Notes under the pieces: generated by a model
The model's input: only the letters and a program-made list of their open reading frames with translations
The model's database searches: none
Told to the model about the DNA's origin: nothing
Source: Anodontia alba
Taxonomy: Eukaryota; Mollusca; Bivalvia; Lucinida; Lucinidae
Direction of reading: 5' to 3'
Length of the DNA stretch: 64,000 nt
NCBI GenBank assembly: GCA_964016985.1
Contig: OZ024828.1
Coordinates: forward strand, 73,467,264 to 73,531,263
Translations under genes and position numbers: made by a program
Part shown: piece after piece, positions 20,689-31,080 of the stretch
How positions within the stretch are numbered: position 1 is the first letter of the stretch
Layout: every line of letters starts with the position of its first letter

Positions 20689-20893
20689 GCTCAGCCTCAG
20701 GCATTTCTCCAATAATGCCCCTCATCCAGCACTAAAGCTTGGATGATGGGACATTTTGCGAAAAGAGTAAGAAAATAAAAAAATAAAATAACAAAAAAAT
20801 GTTTCCTGGAAGTTTTTACCAGCATACTGAGCCTTAAATTCTGAAAACCTTCTTGTATACTAATAAAAATTATCAACTAAGTAGAAGAAATAG

Positions 20894-21173
20894 CAACACG
20901 AAAACATGCCTATATAATTTTGACCCCCTTAAACCCCACTTATATATAGTCAAACTGGGGTTTACAGGGGTATACATTATTTTTCTTATTTCTGCCCAAA
21001 AACATAGATTGTGGGTACTCGTTAGAACCGCCTCGTCAAGGCGGTTCTAACGAGTACCCACAATCTATGTTTTGAGCAGAAAACTGAAAAATATTACAAT
21101 GTTTTTATCTGAAAATTTTCATTTTTTGGTGGTAAAATCTTCAGTATATTTGAATAGGCATGTTTTCGTAATG
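20894..21173. mobile_element. Family B fold-back element
   Basis: Central hairpin GGTACTCGTTAGAACCGCCT with a CGTCAAGG tip, arms nearly perfect. Ends ACACGAAAACATGCCTATAT and AATAGGCATGTTTTCGTAAT. Confidence 0.85.
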
Positions 21174-21217
21174 TATTTCTTTGTTAACTTGCCACAAAAA
21201 TAAAATGCACAATATGA

Positions 21218-21418
21218 TAAACCCTTGCCATGCTGAATAAATTAAGATGCCACAGACACTTCTAATTTTCAGCCAGTCAGATTACTTGATCCAGGTTGTT
21301 GATACAAATTCACATAATTTATGCCCAGCAGTGTAGATCCAGATCGGTTGGCTTCTGATCTGGAGCTATACTGTTTGTAAAGGCAGCCATAATCGGATTT
21401 AGCAGGACCAGGTTTAAA
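21218..21418. mobile_element. Family E MITE, diverged
   Basis: Family E is about 212 bp, ends TTAACCCTTGTCCTGCTGAA and CAGCAGGACAAGGGTTAA, with hairpin arm AGATCCAGATCAGTTGGCTT. This copy has most sites but TAAACCCTTGCC and AGCAGGACCAGGTTTAA ends. Confidence 0.65.
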
Positions 21419-22440
21419 TTGGCCAAGAAAATTAAATGCAAAATACAATTCACATAGTAACACTGACCCAAAATTTGATAAGGCTGCTCCAATAAATATC
21501 AAGAAATAATACCTTTATGGACTCTTACATAATGATATATAAAATATACTTTTTTAGTCAACAAAACAAAAAATATCCACTGGAAATCAGAAGTGTTACT
21601 TGTGTATATCCCTTTCATCACTCCTTGATAGTGTATAAGCAGATGAATGTTAACTATTATGTCACAATCAGTATACTGAATATTTAATATTAATAATAAT
21701 TGAAATCCCATGCTACACCATGGTCAGTAAACTTTCATATAATTATACTTCATGCATCCTAAATATTCAGACAAAAATATCAAAGCAAAAGAGGTCAAAC
21801 TGCTCCTAAGATGTCTCAATATTCAACCCTTATCCTGCTGCAAAAGTTTCTGATCGGAAGGGGTACTCTTACTTGAGCATGTTATTTCCCTTGTTTTCAA
21901 TCATATTATGTAACACTAGCACATGTCGTGTATCAATGGACTGGCAAACTATTAGCCCAATAATCATGATCACGTGACTATAAGGTGAAAGCGAGTCATG
22001 TTACAAACCTGTGTTTGCTTCACATACTTATTAAAAAAAAAAAAAAAAGAAAAAAAAAGAAACTTCAGGAGACTCCCACAGTGTGTAGCCACTGCAGGAA
22101 AGATTGACAACTTGCAACGATATGTCTACCTTTTGTGTATATTTATCAGTTGGTAGAGTTTGTGTGGTTGGCACAGGAGCCTTTTTGAGACTGAAAAAAC
22201 GGGAAAAATGAAAGTGATGAAATTTTGACTGTGACATTTTTAAACCACCTTATATCCAATACTGTGCTATATTGAATCATGTTATAAAGCGGTTCCTGTG
22301 TTTTTGTATTTCATTTTTCCCCAGAAAGTAGGATCTGGTAATGCATTTCATATGAGTCATGCCAAACGAAGAAATCAATGCATGACATGTTAAGACCTTT
22401 TGTTTTCCTTGGAAGGACTTTTTTTTGTTTGTTTTCACAG
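21419..22440. other. Intergenic, nothing recognised
   Basis: Contains an A-run at 22032-22062 and a short TCAACCCTTATCCTGCTGCA scrap of family E at 21825. No supported gene. Confidence 0.4.
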
Positions 22441-22544
22441 CTACAGTGGACTCTTGTTACCTCAAACACTGATAATTCAAACTAAATAAAGAGCAATATC
22501 AGTTTACTTTGCTATACATTTTTCTTACATTTCAACTTTTATCT

Positions 22545-22650
22545 CAAACCACTGTTATCTCAAACCACTGTTATCTTCAAACCACTGTTATCCACTGTTA
22601 TCTTCAAACCACTGTTATCTCAAACCACTGTTATCTCAAACCCAAAAGTC
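22545..22650. repeat. Minisatellite, ~18-bp unit
   Basis: Five to six copies of TATCTCAAACCACTGT, some with one extra T or truncated. Confidence 0.85.
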
Positions 22651-22651
22651 T

Positions 22652-22895
22652 GGGCCCAGTTGTTCAAAGCTAACGACGTCGTTAGTTAACGATTCGTTAA
22701 AATTTAAATCGAGTGATACACAAATATACTGAAATTTTTTGCTGAAAAAATGTGAGTAGCTTTTGCAGTGCAAAAGCTACTCACATTTTTTCAGCAAAAA
22801 ATATCGGAATATTGTATATTGAATCCGCTAAAACAGTTAACGAAATGACCCTTAACGAGCTCGTTAAGCTAACGACGCTTTGAACAACTGGGCCC
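22652..22895. mobile_element. Family G element, copy 1
   Basis: Ends GGGCCCAGTTGTTCAAAG and CTTTGAACAACTGGGCCC. The centre has a perfect hairpin of about 33-bp arms: TGTGAGTAGCTTTTGCA with its complement. The second copy at 26252 is in the opposite orientation. Confidence 0.88.
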
Positions 22896-22917
22896 TGGTC
22901 TCTTGTGTTTGAGATAA

Positions 22918-23277
22918 CAAGAAATGACCATGTAACATGTACATCCAATATTTTAACCTGCTGAATTCAAACTTCAGCTGATGATATTCTTCAAGGACAA
23001 TTAGGCTTGATATTTCCCTCAAACACAATTTGTCTGCCCATTTCTGCAAGAGTTTCCAAAGGTTAACACTTGACAGTCTGGAGAAAAATTTCAGACAACA
23101 GCCTTAAATATTTTGTACTTTTTCACAATAAACACATTTTGATATTTCAAGTAAATTTTCTCCTAAGGAGACATTTTGCATGACATATTGAATTATATTA
23201 TTTTCAAGTAAAAAAAAAAAAAAAGAAAAAAATACCATGCAATTTGCTGTTTGTTGAATTTTCTACGAGAGTCTAAA
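22918..23277. other. Intergenic, nothing recognised
   Basis: Non-coding. Contains an A-run at 23211-23230. Confidence 0.4.
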
Positions 23278-23490
23278 GGTTAACCTTTAAAGCGCCAAGC
23301 AAAAGATGTAGCAGACAACATTCTAGAATCTTTTTATTTTCCAGATAAATTAGTCTTGAGATTTCATGTGAATTATCTGCTTGGCAGATGATTCACAAAA
23401 AATCTCAAGACTTATTTTCTTTGATAAACTAAAACAAAATATTTCAGAATGACATCTGCTGCAGTTGTGATTGGCATGGTTAAGGATTAA
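23278..23490. mobile_element. Family D MITE
   Basis: TTAACCTTTAAAGCGCC start. Hairpin ATTTCATGTGAATTATCTGC and complement. Ends TGATTGGCATGGTTAAGGAT. Confidence 0.75.
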
Positions 23491-23828
23491 AACAGGTAAA
23501 TGTTTCCTTTCTTACAAATACAGAAGAAACTCAATTTGAGGAGACATTACAACTGTAATTGAAATCACAGCTTGAAAACAACCAGTAAGCGACAACAACA
23601 TACGTTCAGACATAAAACAGTGGGCAAAATAGAATGCTGGCTCTCTTTATATGCTCATCAATTTTTTGGACCGATTGTTTGCTGGATGTGACAGTTGAAT
23701 AATACATTTTGCAACCGGTTGATAGACTATAAAATCCTAATTAAGATAAAACTAGACAAAAGCATTCCGACGTTAACATTTTACTACAAACTCTTTTTTT
23801 AGATGAAACTAGGCAAAAGTATTCTGGT
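23491..23828. other. Intergenic, nothing recognised
   Basis: No gene. A local repeat AAACTAGACAAAAGCATTC / AAACTAGGCAAAAGTATTC lies at 23750 and 23806. Confidence 0.4.
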
Positions 23829-24325
23829 GCTGACCCTAGTCCTGCTGAACCCAGATATATGCCCTCCCTATGATTGATTGATTGTGTTGGGGTAGAACGA
23901 CATGTCAACCATTGTGGGTCATTTTGTCATCTCCCAGAGAAAGGGAGAAAAGAGATAGTAGCAGAGATGAAAGAGAAGAAAAGGGAAGAAAGAGGAACAG
24001 GAATGAAAGTGAAGAAACAGAAGAATTAAAAACATTCCCCCTCTACCTTACCTGCTACAAGGAAGTAGGCCTTGCCCAACTGCAAGCCAGTGTCAGTTGG
24101 ACGCCCCGGTGACACAAGATACAGGACACCTTCGCACCACCTGGCCAGCCCAGCCCTCCCTATGCAAACAGTGTGTAGATACAGATCAGGTGGCTTATGG
24201 AAGCCAACTGATCTGCATCTTATGTGAATTTGTATCAACAATCTGGATCAAGTAATCTGTAATCTGATTGGCTGAAAATTAGAACTGGGCATGGTATCTT
24301 AATTTATTTAGCATGGCAAGGGTGA
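23829..24325. mobile_element. Family E MITE split by retroposon R
   Basis: Left 23829-23870 (TGACCCTAGTCCTGCTGAAC) and right 24163-24325 (GCAAACAGTG...CATGGCAAGGGT) join into one E element once the insertion and one duplicated GCCCTCCCTA are removed. Confidence 0.75.
23871..24152 (-). mobile_element. Retroposon R with 10-bp target duplication
   Basis: 282 bp flanked by GCCCTCCCTA at 23861-23870 and 24153-24162. On minus it ends in a (ATCA)n tail (TGATTGATTGATTG on plus at 23871). No clear A/B boxes, so it is either a SINE with an unrecognised head or a 5'-truncated LINE. Related fragments lie at 61-240 and 48750-49080. Confidence 0.75.
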
Positions 24326-24407
24326 ACTTTTTCCTATTTAGTGGACCAACGCAACTTTTGCGAGCCAGAAATATAACTTCTGTATCTATAGTATATATTG
24401 AAACACC

Positions 24408-24622
24408 TCAACCCTTGTCCTGCTGAATTAATTAAATTGCCATGCCCACTTCTAATTTTCAGCCAATCTGATTACTTGATCCTGATTGTTGCTATAAATT
24501 CACATATCTATTATCTAATGGCAAACGGTGCAGATCCAGATCAGTTGGCTTCAGAAGCCAAGTGATCTGGATCTATGCTGTTTGCGAAGGCAGAGTATAT
24601 CCGGGTCCAGCATGACAAGGCA
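24408..24622. mobile_element. Family E MITE
   Basis: TCAACCCTTGTCCTGCTGAA start and CCAGCATGACAAGG end. Hairpin arms AGATCCAGATCAGTTGGCTT. Confidence 0.8.
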
Positions 24623-24773
24623 GGTTACTGTGCTTGTCTTTCAATCTCAACAAATCTATAGCTCAAGATTTGACATTTTTGTACAAAAAAAAAAAAAAAA
24701 AAAACATTTTTCATATTGCTCACAGAAAATATATATTGTGGTTACTCATTTGAAGAATTGGGTCCACACTGTT

Positions 24774-24973
24774 TATCGTGCTGAATAAATTTAAATAAGA
24801 TACCATGCCTACTTCTAATTTTCAGCCAATCAGATTACTTGATCAAGGCTGTTGATACAAATTCAGATACTTAATGCAAACAGTGCAGATCCAGATCTGT
24901 TGGCTTCTGAAGAAGCCAACTGATCTGGATCTGCACTGTTTGCAAAGGCAGGGTATATCCAGTCAGCAGGACC
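24774..24973. mobile_element. Family E MITE
   Basis: Starts CGTGCTGAATAAAT and ends CAGTCAGCAGGACCA; hairpin AGCCAACTGATCTGGATCTG intact. TTAA ends lost. An A-run at 24686-24703 and a B-like scrap (AAATATATATTGTGG) lie just before it. Confidence 0.7.
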
Positions 24974-25049
24974 ACAACTGCAGCACACATCACAAGTTCA
25001 ATCAAAGTGTTTAAAGTTCTAGAAACTCCAATATATCTCATGCACGTCA

Positions 25050-25513
25050 GAGACTACCATATTTAACCTGAATAGTGGGACACCTTAACTCCCTACCCGA
25101 TAACTTGCCCTAAAAGAACAAGTCCATTTTACTACCTCTTAACCCATTGTATACTGAATAAACTCACCCAAGCCATATATTGGAAGAGTCCAATTCCAAT
25201 TTTAGGTACGTCCGGCTATGAGATTTACATATTCCTAGAGAAAAATGGCTAAACTATTTGCAAATTGTGGAGACCCTGATCAGACGCCGTGTTCTGCAGC
25301 GTCTGATCTGGGTCTGCACTATTTGCCAATTACCCTTTTACGAGTCTCCCGACAACAATGGGTTAATGTAGCAAATACTGAGAGATCAGAGGCAAAAAAT
25401 GAAGACACAGAATAATGTAGACAAAGATCAGATGCCACATGTGACATCTGATCTGGGTCTACACTGTTTGCTCAGGCCTGTCTGTCTGAATTTTTAGGGT
25501 TATTATGGTATTT
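25050..25513. mobile_element. Family A MITE split by a family P MITE
   Basis: Left 25050-25138 (ACCATATTTAACCTGAATAG) and right 25367-25513 (CTGATCTGGGTCTACACTGT to TTAGGGTTATTATGGTA). The interruption is at a TTAA in the TACCTCTTAATGT segment. Confidence 0.75.
25139..25366. mobile_element. Family P MITE flanked by TTAA
   Basis: TTAA at 25139-25142 and 25363-25366. Ends CCCATTGT and ACAATGGG are inverted. Internal hairpin TGATCAGACGCCGTG..CAGCGTCTGATCTGGGTCTG is a variant of the shared module. Confidence 0.75.
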
Positions 25514-26250
25514 TATTTTCCAGGCACCAGACATATAATAATTCACATGTAACATTGTAAGCTGTTATTCTGAACAAAATAAAAAGAATTGCTCTAACAG
25601 AAAAGATCAGTTTGTTCCATCACTTGTCTGGCATTTGACTGACAGAATCTATGGCAGTAATCTTCTCTTAGCATTTAGCAGTCTCTTGGCAAATTTAGCA
25701 GATGGTATTTTAACGGTTTGATTGCTGTTCATAATAGCAGAAGACAACATTCCAAAATTCCCCCTAGCAGAACCACAGATTTTTGCCGGCTAATTTCTGT
25801 GTACTTATATGAAAATAGATATATTCTATTATTGAATTTCATGTGAATTATAAGCACTGTGGTTATGTAATCATAACCATCCACATTAAATCACAAGGCT
25901 TTCCCTGGCAATTTAAAGGGTCTTGAGGGAATGGATACAACACTTTAAGTAGTGGAAACTCATTGGTTTTTGCTTCCTTCTGAAAATACAGAAAGGAAGA
26001 ATTTGCTCTCCAGAATAGACCCTTTTTCAGAAGGGATTTGGTGTGCAGGAAAGCAAACAGGAGGCAGATCAAAAACCAGCCCTTTAACTTATTTCTGTAT
26101 CCTTTGACTTCTTAGTACTGTTAATTACTTGATAATCACTATTTTTGTAATTGTACATTAATACAATTTTGAATAAAATAGTGTTTACACAAAGAAGTCA
26201 CAAATGTAGTCTTCCATGTTTAATAAGGTAGAACATCTACCCAAAATATC
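25514..26250. other. Intergenic, nothing recognised
   Basis: A D-like scrap lies at 25710-25770 (CAGAAGACAACATTCC). The 69-codon minus frame at 25863 has no family resemblance. Confidence 0.4.
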
Positions 26251-26251
26251 T

Positions 26252-26495
26252 GGGCCCGGTTGTTCAAAGCGTCGTTAGCTTAACGAGCTCGTTAAGGGTC
26301 ATTTCGTTAACTGTTTTAGCGGATTCAATACACAATATTCTGATATTTTTTGCTGAAAAAATGTGAGTAGCTTTTGCATTGCAAAAGCTACTCACATTTT
26401 TTCAGCAAAAAATTTCAGCATATTTGCGTATCACTCAATGTAAATTTTAACGAATCGTTAACTAACGACATCGTTAGCTTTGAACAACTGGTCCC
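26252..26495. mobile_element. Family G element, copy 2 (inverted)
   Basis: Reverse complement of the 22652 copy with about 10 differences by eye. The same perfect hairpin is present, and ends GGGCCCGGTTGTTCAAAG / CTTTGAACAACTGGTCCC. Confidence 0.88.
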
Positions 26496-26752
26496 CTAAA
26501 CTGTGCAGTCTGACAAGTTTCAGAAGCATGGATTATTATTTGCACTTTCATCCCTAAGTATCTGAAAGGGACCCTTCCTTTCCTGAATTTGGACATGTCC
26601 ACAGATGCAAACAAAGGTTTCAGCATAAAATTAAAAACAGAATGGCAAACAGTGCAGATCAGGATGAGACAGCTCATTATGAGCCATCTCATCTGGATCT
26701 TCACTGTTTGTGCAGTTATCAGTTTTGGTATGCCAGGCTGAAAGGGTTAACA
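26496..26752. mobile_element. Family K MITE
   Basis: Hairpin arms CAGTGCAGATCAGGATGAGA and CTCATCTGGATCTTCACTGT. Right end GGCTGAAAGGGTTAA. The left end is unclear. Confidence 0.6.
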
Positions 26753-26825
26753 ATGAAAATAAGACTGAAAGTTCTGGCATTTCTGGGACATTCTTGTTCC
26801 TTTTTTAAACCTGAATTTAAAGCTT

Positions 26826-27035
26826 TGAACACTGGATAAAAATTTCAGCAGACGACATTTTGAAATATTTTTTTTCTTATTTTTCCTAGAAAATAGGATC
26901 TGACACTTCATGCAAATTGTCTCCTTAGGAGACAATTTGTATGAAGTGTCAGATTCTATTTTCTAGGAAAAGTAAGAAAAATATCACCAATTTGTCATCT
27001 GCTGAATCTGCCCATAACGTGGCAAGTGCTAAAGT
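26826..27035. mobile_element. Family C MITE
   Basis: Family C is about 205 bp, with arms TTCCTAGAAAATAGGATCTG and GACACTTCATGCAAATTGTC and their complements. It starts near CACTGGATAAAAATTTCAGC and ends GTGGCAAGTGCTAAAG. Confidence 0.78.
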
Positions 27036-27820
27036 CCCATGACAATAAGCAGATTAGTTGTATCATGGGAAAAAAAACATTATAGCACATGCATATAGCA
27101 TATGCGAGCAGCATACAAACAGTAAAGGTTCAGGTAAGCCTGCACATCAACCAGGACCTATGCTGTTGGCTCACCAAAGCAGTAGGCCAATTGGAAATTT
27201 CAGTCAAAGAACTAGACAAGTGGTCTCACAAAGGGGTCAGGCATTTGCATTGGAAGATTCATCTGAGGGAAGTCTGAAGAACCTTTTCCTTGTGATACAG
27301 ATTATATTCTGTTTACAGATGGTAGACAGACTGTAGCAACAGCTTAGTGGATATAATTCTTCTTCAACACTCTGAAGGCCTTTCAAATATCTAGTGGAAG
27401 GTCCAGAAGAGATAATCACATGATTCACCATGGTGACCATATTTCGAATGAAATGCACTTGATAGGCAACTGAAGGACTGAAATTTTTTATCCTGCACAA
27501 TATTAATCTAAGGAGGTATTAAATTATAACTGCATTATTGCTAAATTTCGACATTTCTTTGTAAATTGATTTTCATGCCTTTGTTTTAGAGTCAATTTAC
27601 ATTCAATCTGTACTTCTATTTTCTGTTTTCCAACTTATATTTCAATCATTGTACACCGTAATTCAAGGTTTGAGACCTTTTTCTTGTCCCCCTCAACAAA
27701 ATACTATGATTACTTAGCAGCAGGCAATTTCCATGTATTGCCCACAGAAAAATCGGGTTTGAAATCTCTATTAATATTTAACTTCTGTGGAAAAAACAAT
27801 GTCAAATGATTTGAATTATA
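27036..27820. other. Intergenic, no supported gene
   Basis: A 92-codon plus frame (27058-27336) and an 87-codon minus frame overlap here without recognisable domains. No splice-bounded exon can be argued. Confidence 0.35.
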
Positions 27821-28093
27821 CATTACGAAAACACGCCTATTCAAATATATAGAAAATTTCACGTCCAAAAACTGAAAAATTTCAGATAGAAAACCCTGAT
27901 ATTTTTCTTATTTCTGCTCAAAACATAGATTGTGGGTACTTGTTAGAACTGCCTTGCTGAGGCAGTTCTAACGAGTACCCACAATCTATGAGCAGAAATA
28001 AGAAAAATAATGTATACCCCTGTAAACCTCAGTTTTACTATATAAAAATGGGGTTTAAGGGGGTCAAAATTATAAAGATATGTTTTCGTGATG
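27821..28093. mobile_element. Family B fold-back element
   Basis: Ends CATTACGAAAACACGCCTAT and TATGTTTTCGTGATG. Hairpin GTTAGAACTGCCTTG and complement. Confidence 0.85.
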
Positions 28094-28239
28094 AGATTTA
28101 TTCATTCTGAGTACCTATCTATTCTCTCCTGTTTTGAACACTTCAAAGGGCAATATAGCAACATTAAAATTAATACATTATAAATGTGTACCTCCACACA
28201 ATCTGTTTAGTATCTCTTTCTATTTACTCAATATACTGT

Positions 28240-28520
28240 ACAAGCTTAAAGTGACTGGATATACACTTGGTAGATTTGCCATCATTTTGACAAGGGAGAC
28301 AACTATTGTGACTTCCTGTTTATGTTGCTGCTGAAAAAGGGTCTACTCTAAAAGGAAAGAATTTGATCCCATGGGGAGCAAATTTTTTTTCTTGAATCTT
28401 TGCTGAAAAAGGGTATACTTTAAAAGGAAAGAAGTTACTCCCACAGAGAGCAATTTTGTTTCCTTTTAGAGTAGACCAATTTGACAGAGTTACCTCCCTT
28501 ATAAGGGTATTCATTCCTCT
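28240..28520. repeat. Family M hairpin repeat
   Basis: GGTCTACTCTAAAAGGAAAG at 28338 pairs with CTTTTAGAGTAGACC at about 28463. The preceding GACAAGGGAGACAACTATTG and ACTTCCTGTTTA recur in the copies at 38570-38690, 38945-39225, 42900-43052 and 60265-60350. Confidence 0.65.
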
Positions 28521-28941
28521 TAACCTAAAGAGTATAAAAAGAATAATGATTGACTAGGACAAGACTTCAGGTGCATGTTGCCTTCAATGGTCAGACACCA
28601 TTGCATCAATAAGGCTACCACACGCTACCCAGTGCACCATAGACAGTGATGGAAGAGTTTGGAATGCACTAAACAGAGCATAGTTTCAGGTATTCAGGCC
28701 AGGCCAGGCCAGTTGGTTGGGATATTTCATTAAGCTAAGATTCTTTGCTAAAGTGGCTTTCTCAAGGTGAACAAAAATGGTGAAATAAGACTGCAATTCT
28801 CAGGTACAACTTCTGTGTTATTTACAATTTTATTTCCACCTCTACTATAGTCTGCCTGACTACAAAGCAGCGGTTTCACAAACTTCTCTGGCACCCGCTG
28901 CTTGAAGGCTAAGTAAGTGGGTGTTTCTGTATGTTCTATAT

Positions 28942-29170
28942 ATCCATATTTACCCTAACTTTTCAAACACCTAAACTCTTTCCCATACTTATCCTAAATT
29001 TTGAAGAAGTTCATTCTACTACCTCTTAATGTGTCTTAATTATTGCTGTATGTATATGTGTATGGCAAACCCTGTAGACCCTGATCAGACGCTGCATTCT
29101 GCGGTATCTGATTTGGGTCTACACTGTTTGCAAAGGCCTATCTGTCCCAATACTTAGGATTATATTGGTA
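28942..29170. mobile_element. Family A MITE
   Basis: ATCCATATTTACCCTAAC start and CCCAATACTTAGGATTATAT end. Hairpin AGACCCTGATCAGACGC and complement. Confidence 0.75.
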
Positions 29171-29351
29171 AAACCTCTGCAAATTTGTCAAAAGTAGTGG
29201 GGAAAATTGCCTCACTACAAGGGGAAAATCCCTGTCCCCCGCCTTTTAATGAAACCCCTGCAAAGGCTAACACTATTCAAATGGATCTATGGATAATATC
29301 TGGCATGATTTCCACTGGTCATAAGGTTCAAGTAAACTAACAATTATTGTT

Positions 29352-29563
29352 TTAACCCTTGTCCTGCTGAATAAATTAAGAAGCCACACCCATTTCTAAT
29401 TTTCAGCCAATCAGATTACTTGATCAAGGTTTCTGATATAAATTTGCATACTTAATGGCAAACAGTGTAGATCCAGATCAGTTGGCTTCTAGAAGCCAAC
29501 TGATCTGGATCTACACTGTTTGCAAAGGCAGTGTATATCCGGGCTCAGCAGGACAAGGGTTAA
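29352..29563. mobile_element. Family E MITE, best-preserved copy
   Basis: TTAACCCTTGTCCTGCTGAA and CAGCAGGACAAGGGTTAA ends. Hairpin arm GTGTAGATCCAGATCAGTTG plus GCTTCTAGAAGC tip is essentially perfect. Confidence 0.9.
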
Positions 29564-29611
29564 GGATCTACAGCAACATCTGACAGTCTAACAGACAAGA
29601 GGAAACAAATA

Positions 29612-29840
29612 TTAACCCTTCAAGCGCTAAGTTAGAATTGAAGCAGACAACATTCTAATTGTTTTGTTTTTTTTATTATTATTATTTTTAAGATAAAATA
29701 AGACTTGGCTTTTCATGTGAATCATCTGCTTGTTGATATATTGACAGACAATTCATTGCTTGTTGATATATTTGGCAGACAATTCACAAGAAATATCAAG
29801 TCTTATTTTCTCTGAAAATGCAAAAAAAAAAAAAATATAT
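29612..29840. mobile_element. Family D MITE, right end lost
   Basis: TTAACCCTTCAAGCGCTAAG start. A 41-bp segment around TGCTTGTTGATATATT is locally duplicated at 29728 and 29757. Confidence 0.6.
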
Positions 29841-29970
29841 TTTCTACCAGTTTTGATGAATTCAAATGGTCATTTTCTTATGTCCTATACTATACTCATG
29901 TTTATCAAATACAGACATTCAGCCATAAAAAAGGGATTTTACTGAGTACACACATTTATATGCCTTTGAG

Positions 29971-30155
29971 ATACCATATCTACCCTAAATACCCAGACAC
30001 AGTGACAGCTCTCCATACTTATCCTTAATTTTCAACAAATAGTTGATATGTCAACAAACTGCTTACTGATCAGTAAACAGTGAAGACTGATTCGATGCTG
30101 CCTGGGTGTACAATGTTTGAACAGGCTTGTTTGTGGTAATAAGGCAAATGCAGTA
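29971..30155. mobile_element. Family A MITE, degraded
   Basis: ATACCATATCTACCCTAAAT start; GTGGTAATAAGGCAAATGCA end; hairpin mostly lost. Confidence 0.5.
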
Positions 30156-30328
30156 AATTTTCTAGCTTTGATTCAATAAGGTAATTTAAGCTCATTGTAT
30201 TTCATTTTATGCTGTAAGAAGACAGAGACTCAATCTATGTAGGAACAATGAATTTCTAAACAATGAGTTTCTACCTGTCTCTGACGCAATCATTTACTAT
30301 ATGTATCCTAAGTATTCTGACAACAACA

Positions 30329-30480
30329 GTTAACCCTTGCCATGCTGAATAAACAAAGATGCCACACCCACTTCTAATTTTCCGCCAATCAGATTACTTG
30401 ATCCATGTTGTTGATACAAATTCACATACTTAATGAGAAGCAGTGCAGATACAGAACTGATCTGGATCTACACTGTTTGT
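30329..30480. mobile_element. Family E MITE, truncated by B
   Basis: TTAACCCTTGCCATGCTGAA start. Stops within CACTGTTTG where the B element begins. Confidence 0.7.
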
Positions 30481-30741
30481 TATTCAAATATATTGAAAAT
30501 TTCACCACCAAAAAAATGAAAATTTTCAGATAAAAATTCTGACATTTTTCATATTTCTGCTCAAAACATAGATTGTGCGTACTCGTTAAAACTGCCTCGC
30601 ACAGGCAGTTTTAACGAGTACCCACAATCTATGTTTTCGAGCAGAAATAAGAAAAATAATGTATACCCCTGTAAACCCCAGTTTTATTATATAAAAGTGG
30701 GGTTTAAGGGGATCAAAATTATATAGGCGTGTTTTCGCGAT
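30481..30741. mobile_element. Family B fold-back element
   Basis: Left terminus is truncated (starts TATTCAAATATATTG). Hairpin GTACTCGTTAAAACTGCC and complement. Right end ATAGGCGTGTTTTCGCGATG. Confidence 0.8.
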
Positions 30742-30934
30742 GGTTCCATTTTACTACCTGCTGATGTGCCTAAAATCTGCTGGACATTAAAGTGGCAAAC
30801 AGTATAGACCCTGATCAGCTGATACATTGTGTCACATTTGATCTGGGTCTGCACTGTTTGCTCAGGCCTGTCTGTCTGAGTAGGATTCAGTCTTGTCTTT
30901 CAGTTGGTTGAAATCATTTCTCACAATTCAACTA

Positions 30935-31080
30935 CATTTACCTTAAATATTTGCACAGAATTGAACATCTGATCAGGGTCTTCACTGTTTGTCATTCATC
31001 TAGCAGTTTTTTTCAGACTCATCAACAGGTAGTAAAATGGATTTTTTCAAATTTTTGGATAAGTATGGTAGATATGGAAG
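30935..31080. mobile_element. Family A half element
   Basis: Only one hairpin arm (CTGATCAGGGTCTTCACTGT) and the CATCAACAGGTAGTAAAATG to GGATAAGTATGGTA half remain. Confidence 0.55.

Larger units (their letters stand above)
8487..20755 (+). mobile_element. DIRS-type retrotransposon, nested and decayed
   Basis: Bounded by inverted terminal repeats (8521-8640 with 20568-20688), with an internal complementary region at about 20325-20434. The + strand order is gag, reverse transcriptase, RNase H, methyltransferase-like linker, tyrosine recombinase, as in DIRS1-group elements. At least five later insertions sit inside: 9722-14438, 15838-17195, about 18475-18950, 19062-19368 and 19513-20087. Removing them leaves about 4.8 kb, a normal DIRS length. 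Stops and frameshifts occur in every domain, so it is not autonomous. DIRS elements make no target-site duplication, and none is seen. The ends were set by the sequence joined in the ICR. Confidence 0.88.
22447..22917. mobile_element. Outer inverted repeat holding a family G element
   Basis: CTCTTGTTACCTCAAAC at 22452 pairs with GTTTGAGATAACAAG at about 22907. Between them lie a CAAACCACTGTTATCT minisatellite (22545-22650) and the G element. The ACAGTGGACTCTTGTTA start resembles pogo-type ends. Confidence 0.5.
30293..30890. mobile_element. Family A MITE carrying E and B insertions
   Basis: The left end (CTATATGTATCCTAAGTATT) stops at a TTAA at about 30330 where family E starts. The A sequence resumes at 30742 with GTTCCATTTTACTACCTGCT and runs to CAGGCCTGTCTGTCTGAGTA. 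Confidence 0.6.

Noticed and set aside
27058..27336. 92-codon ORF as a gene
   Set aside because: No domain, no homology recognised, overlapping frames of similar length on both strands.
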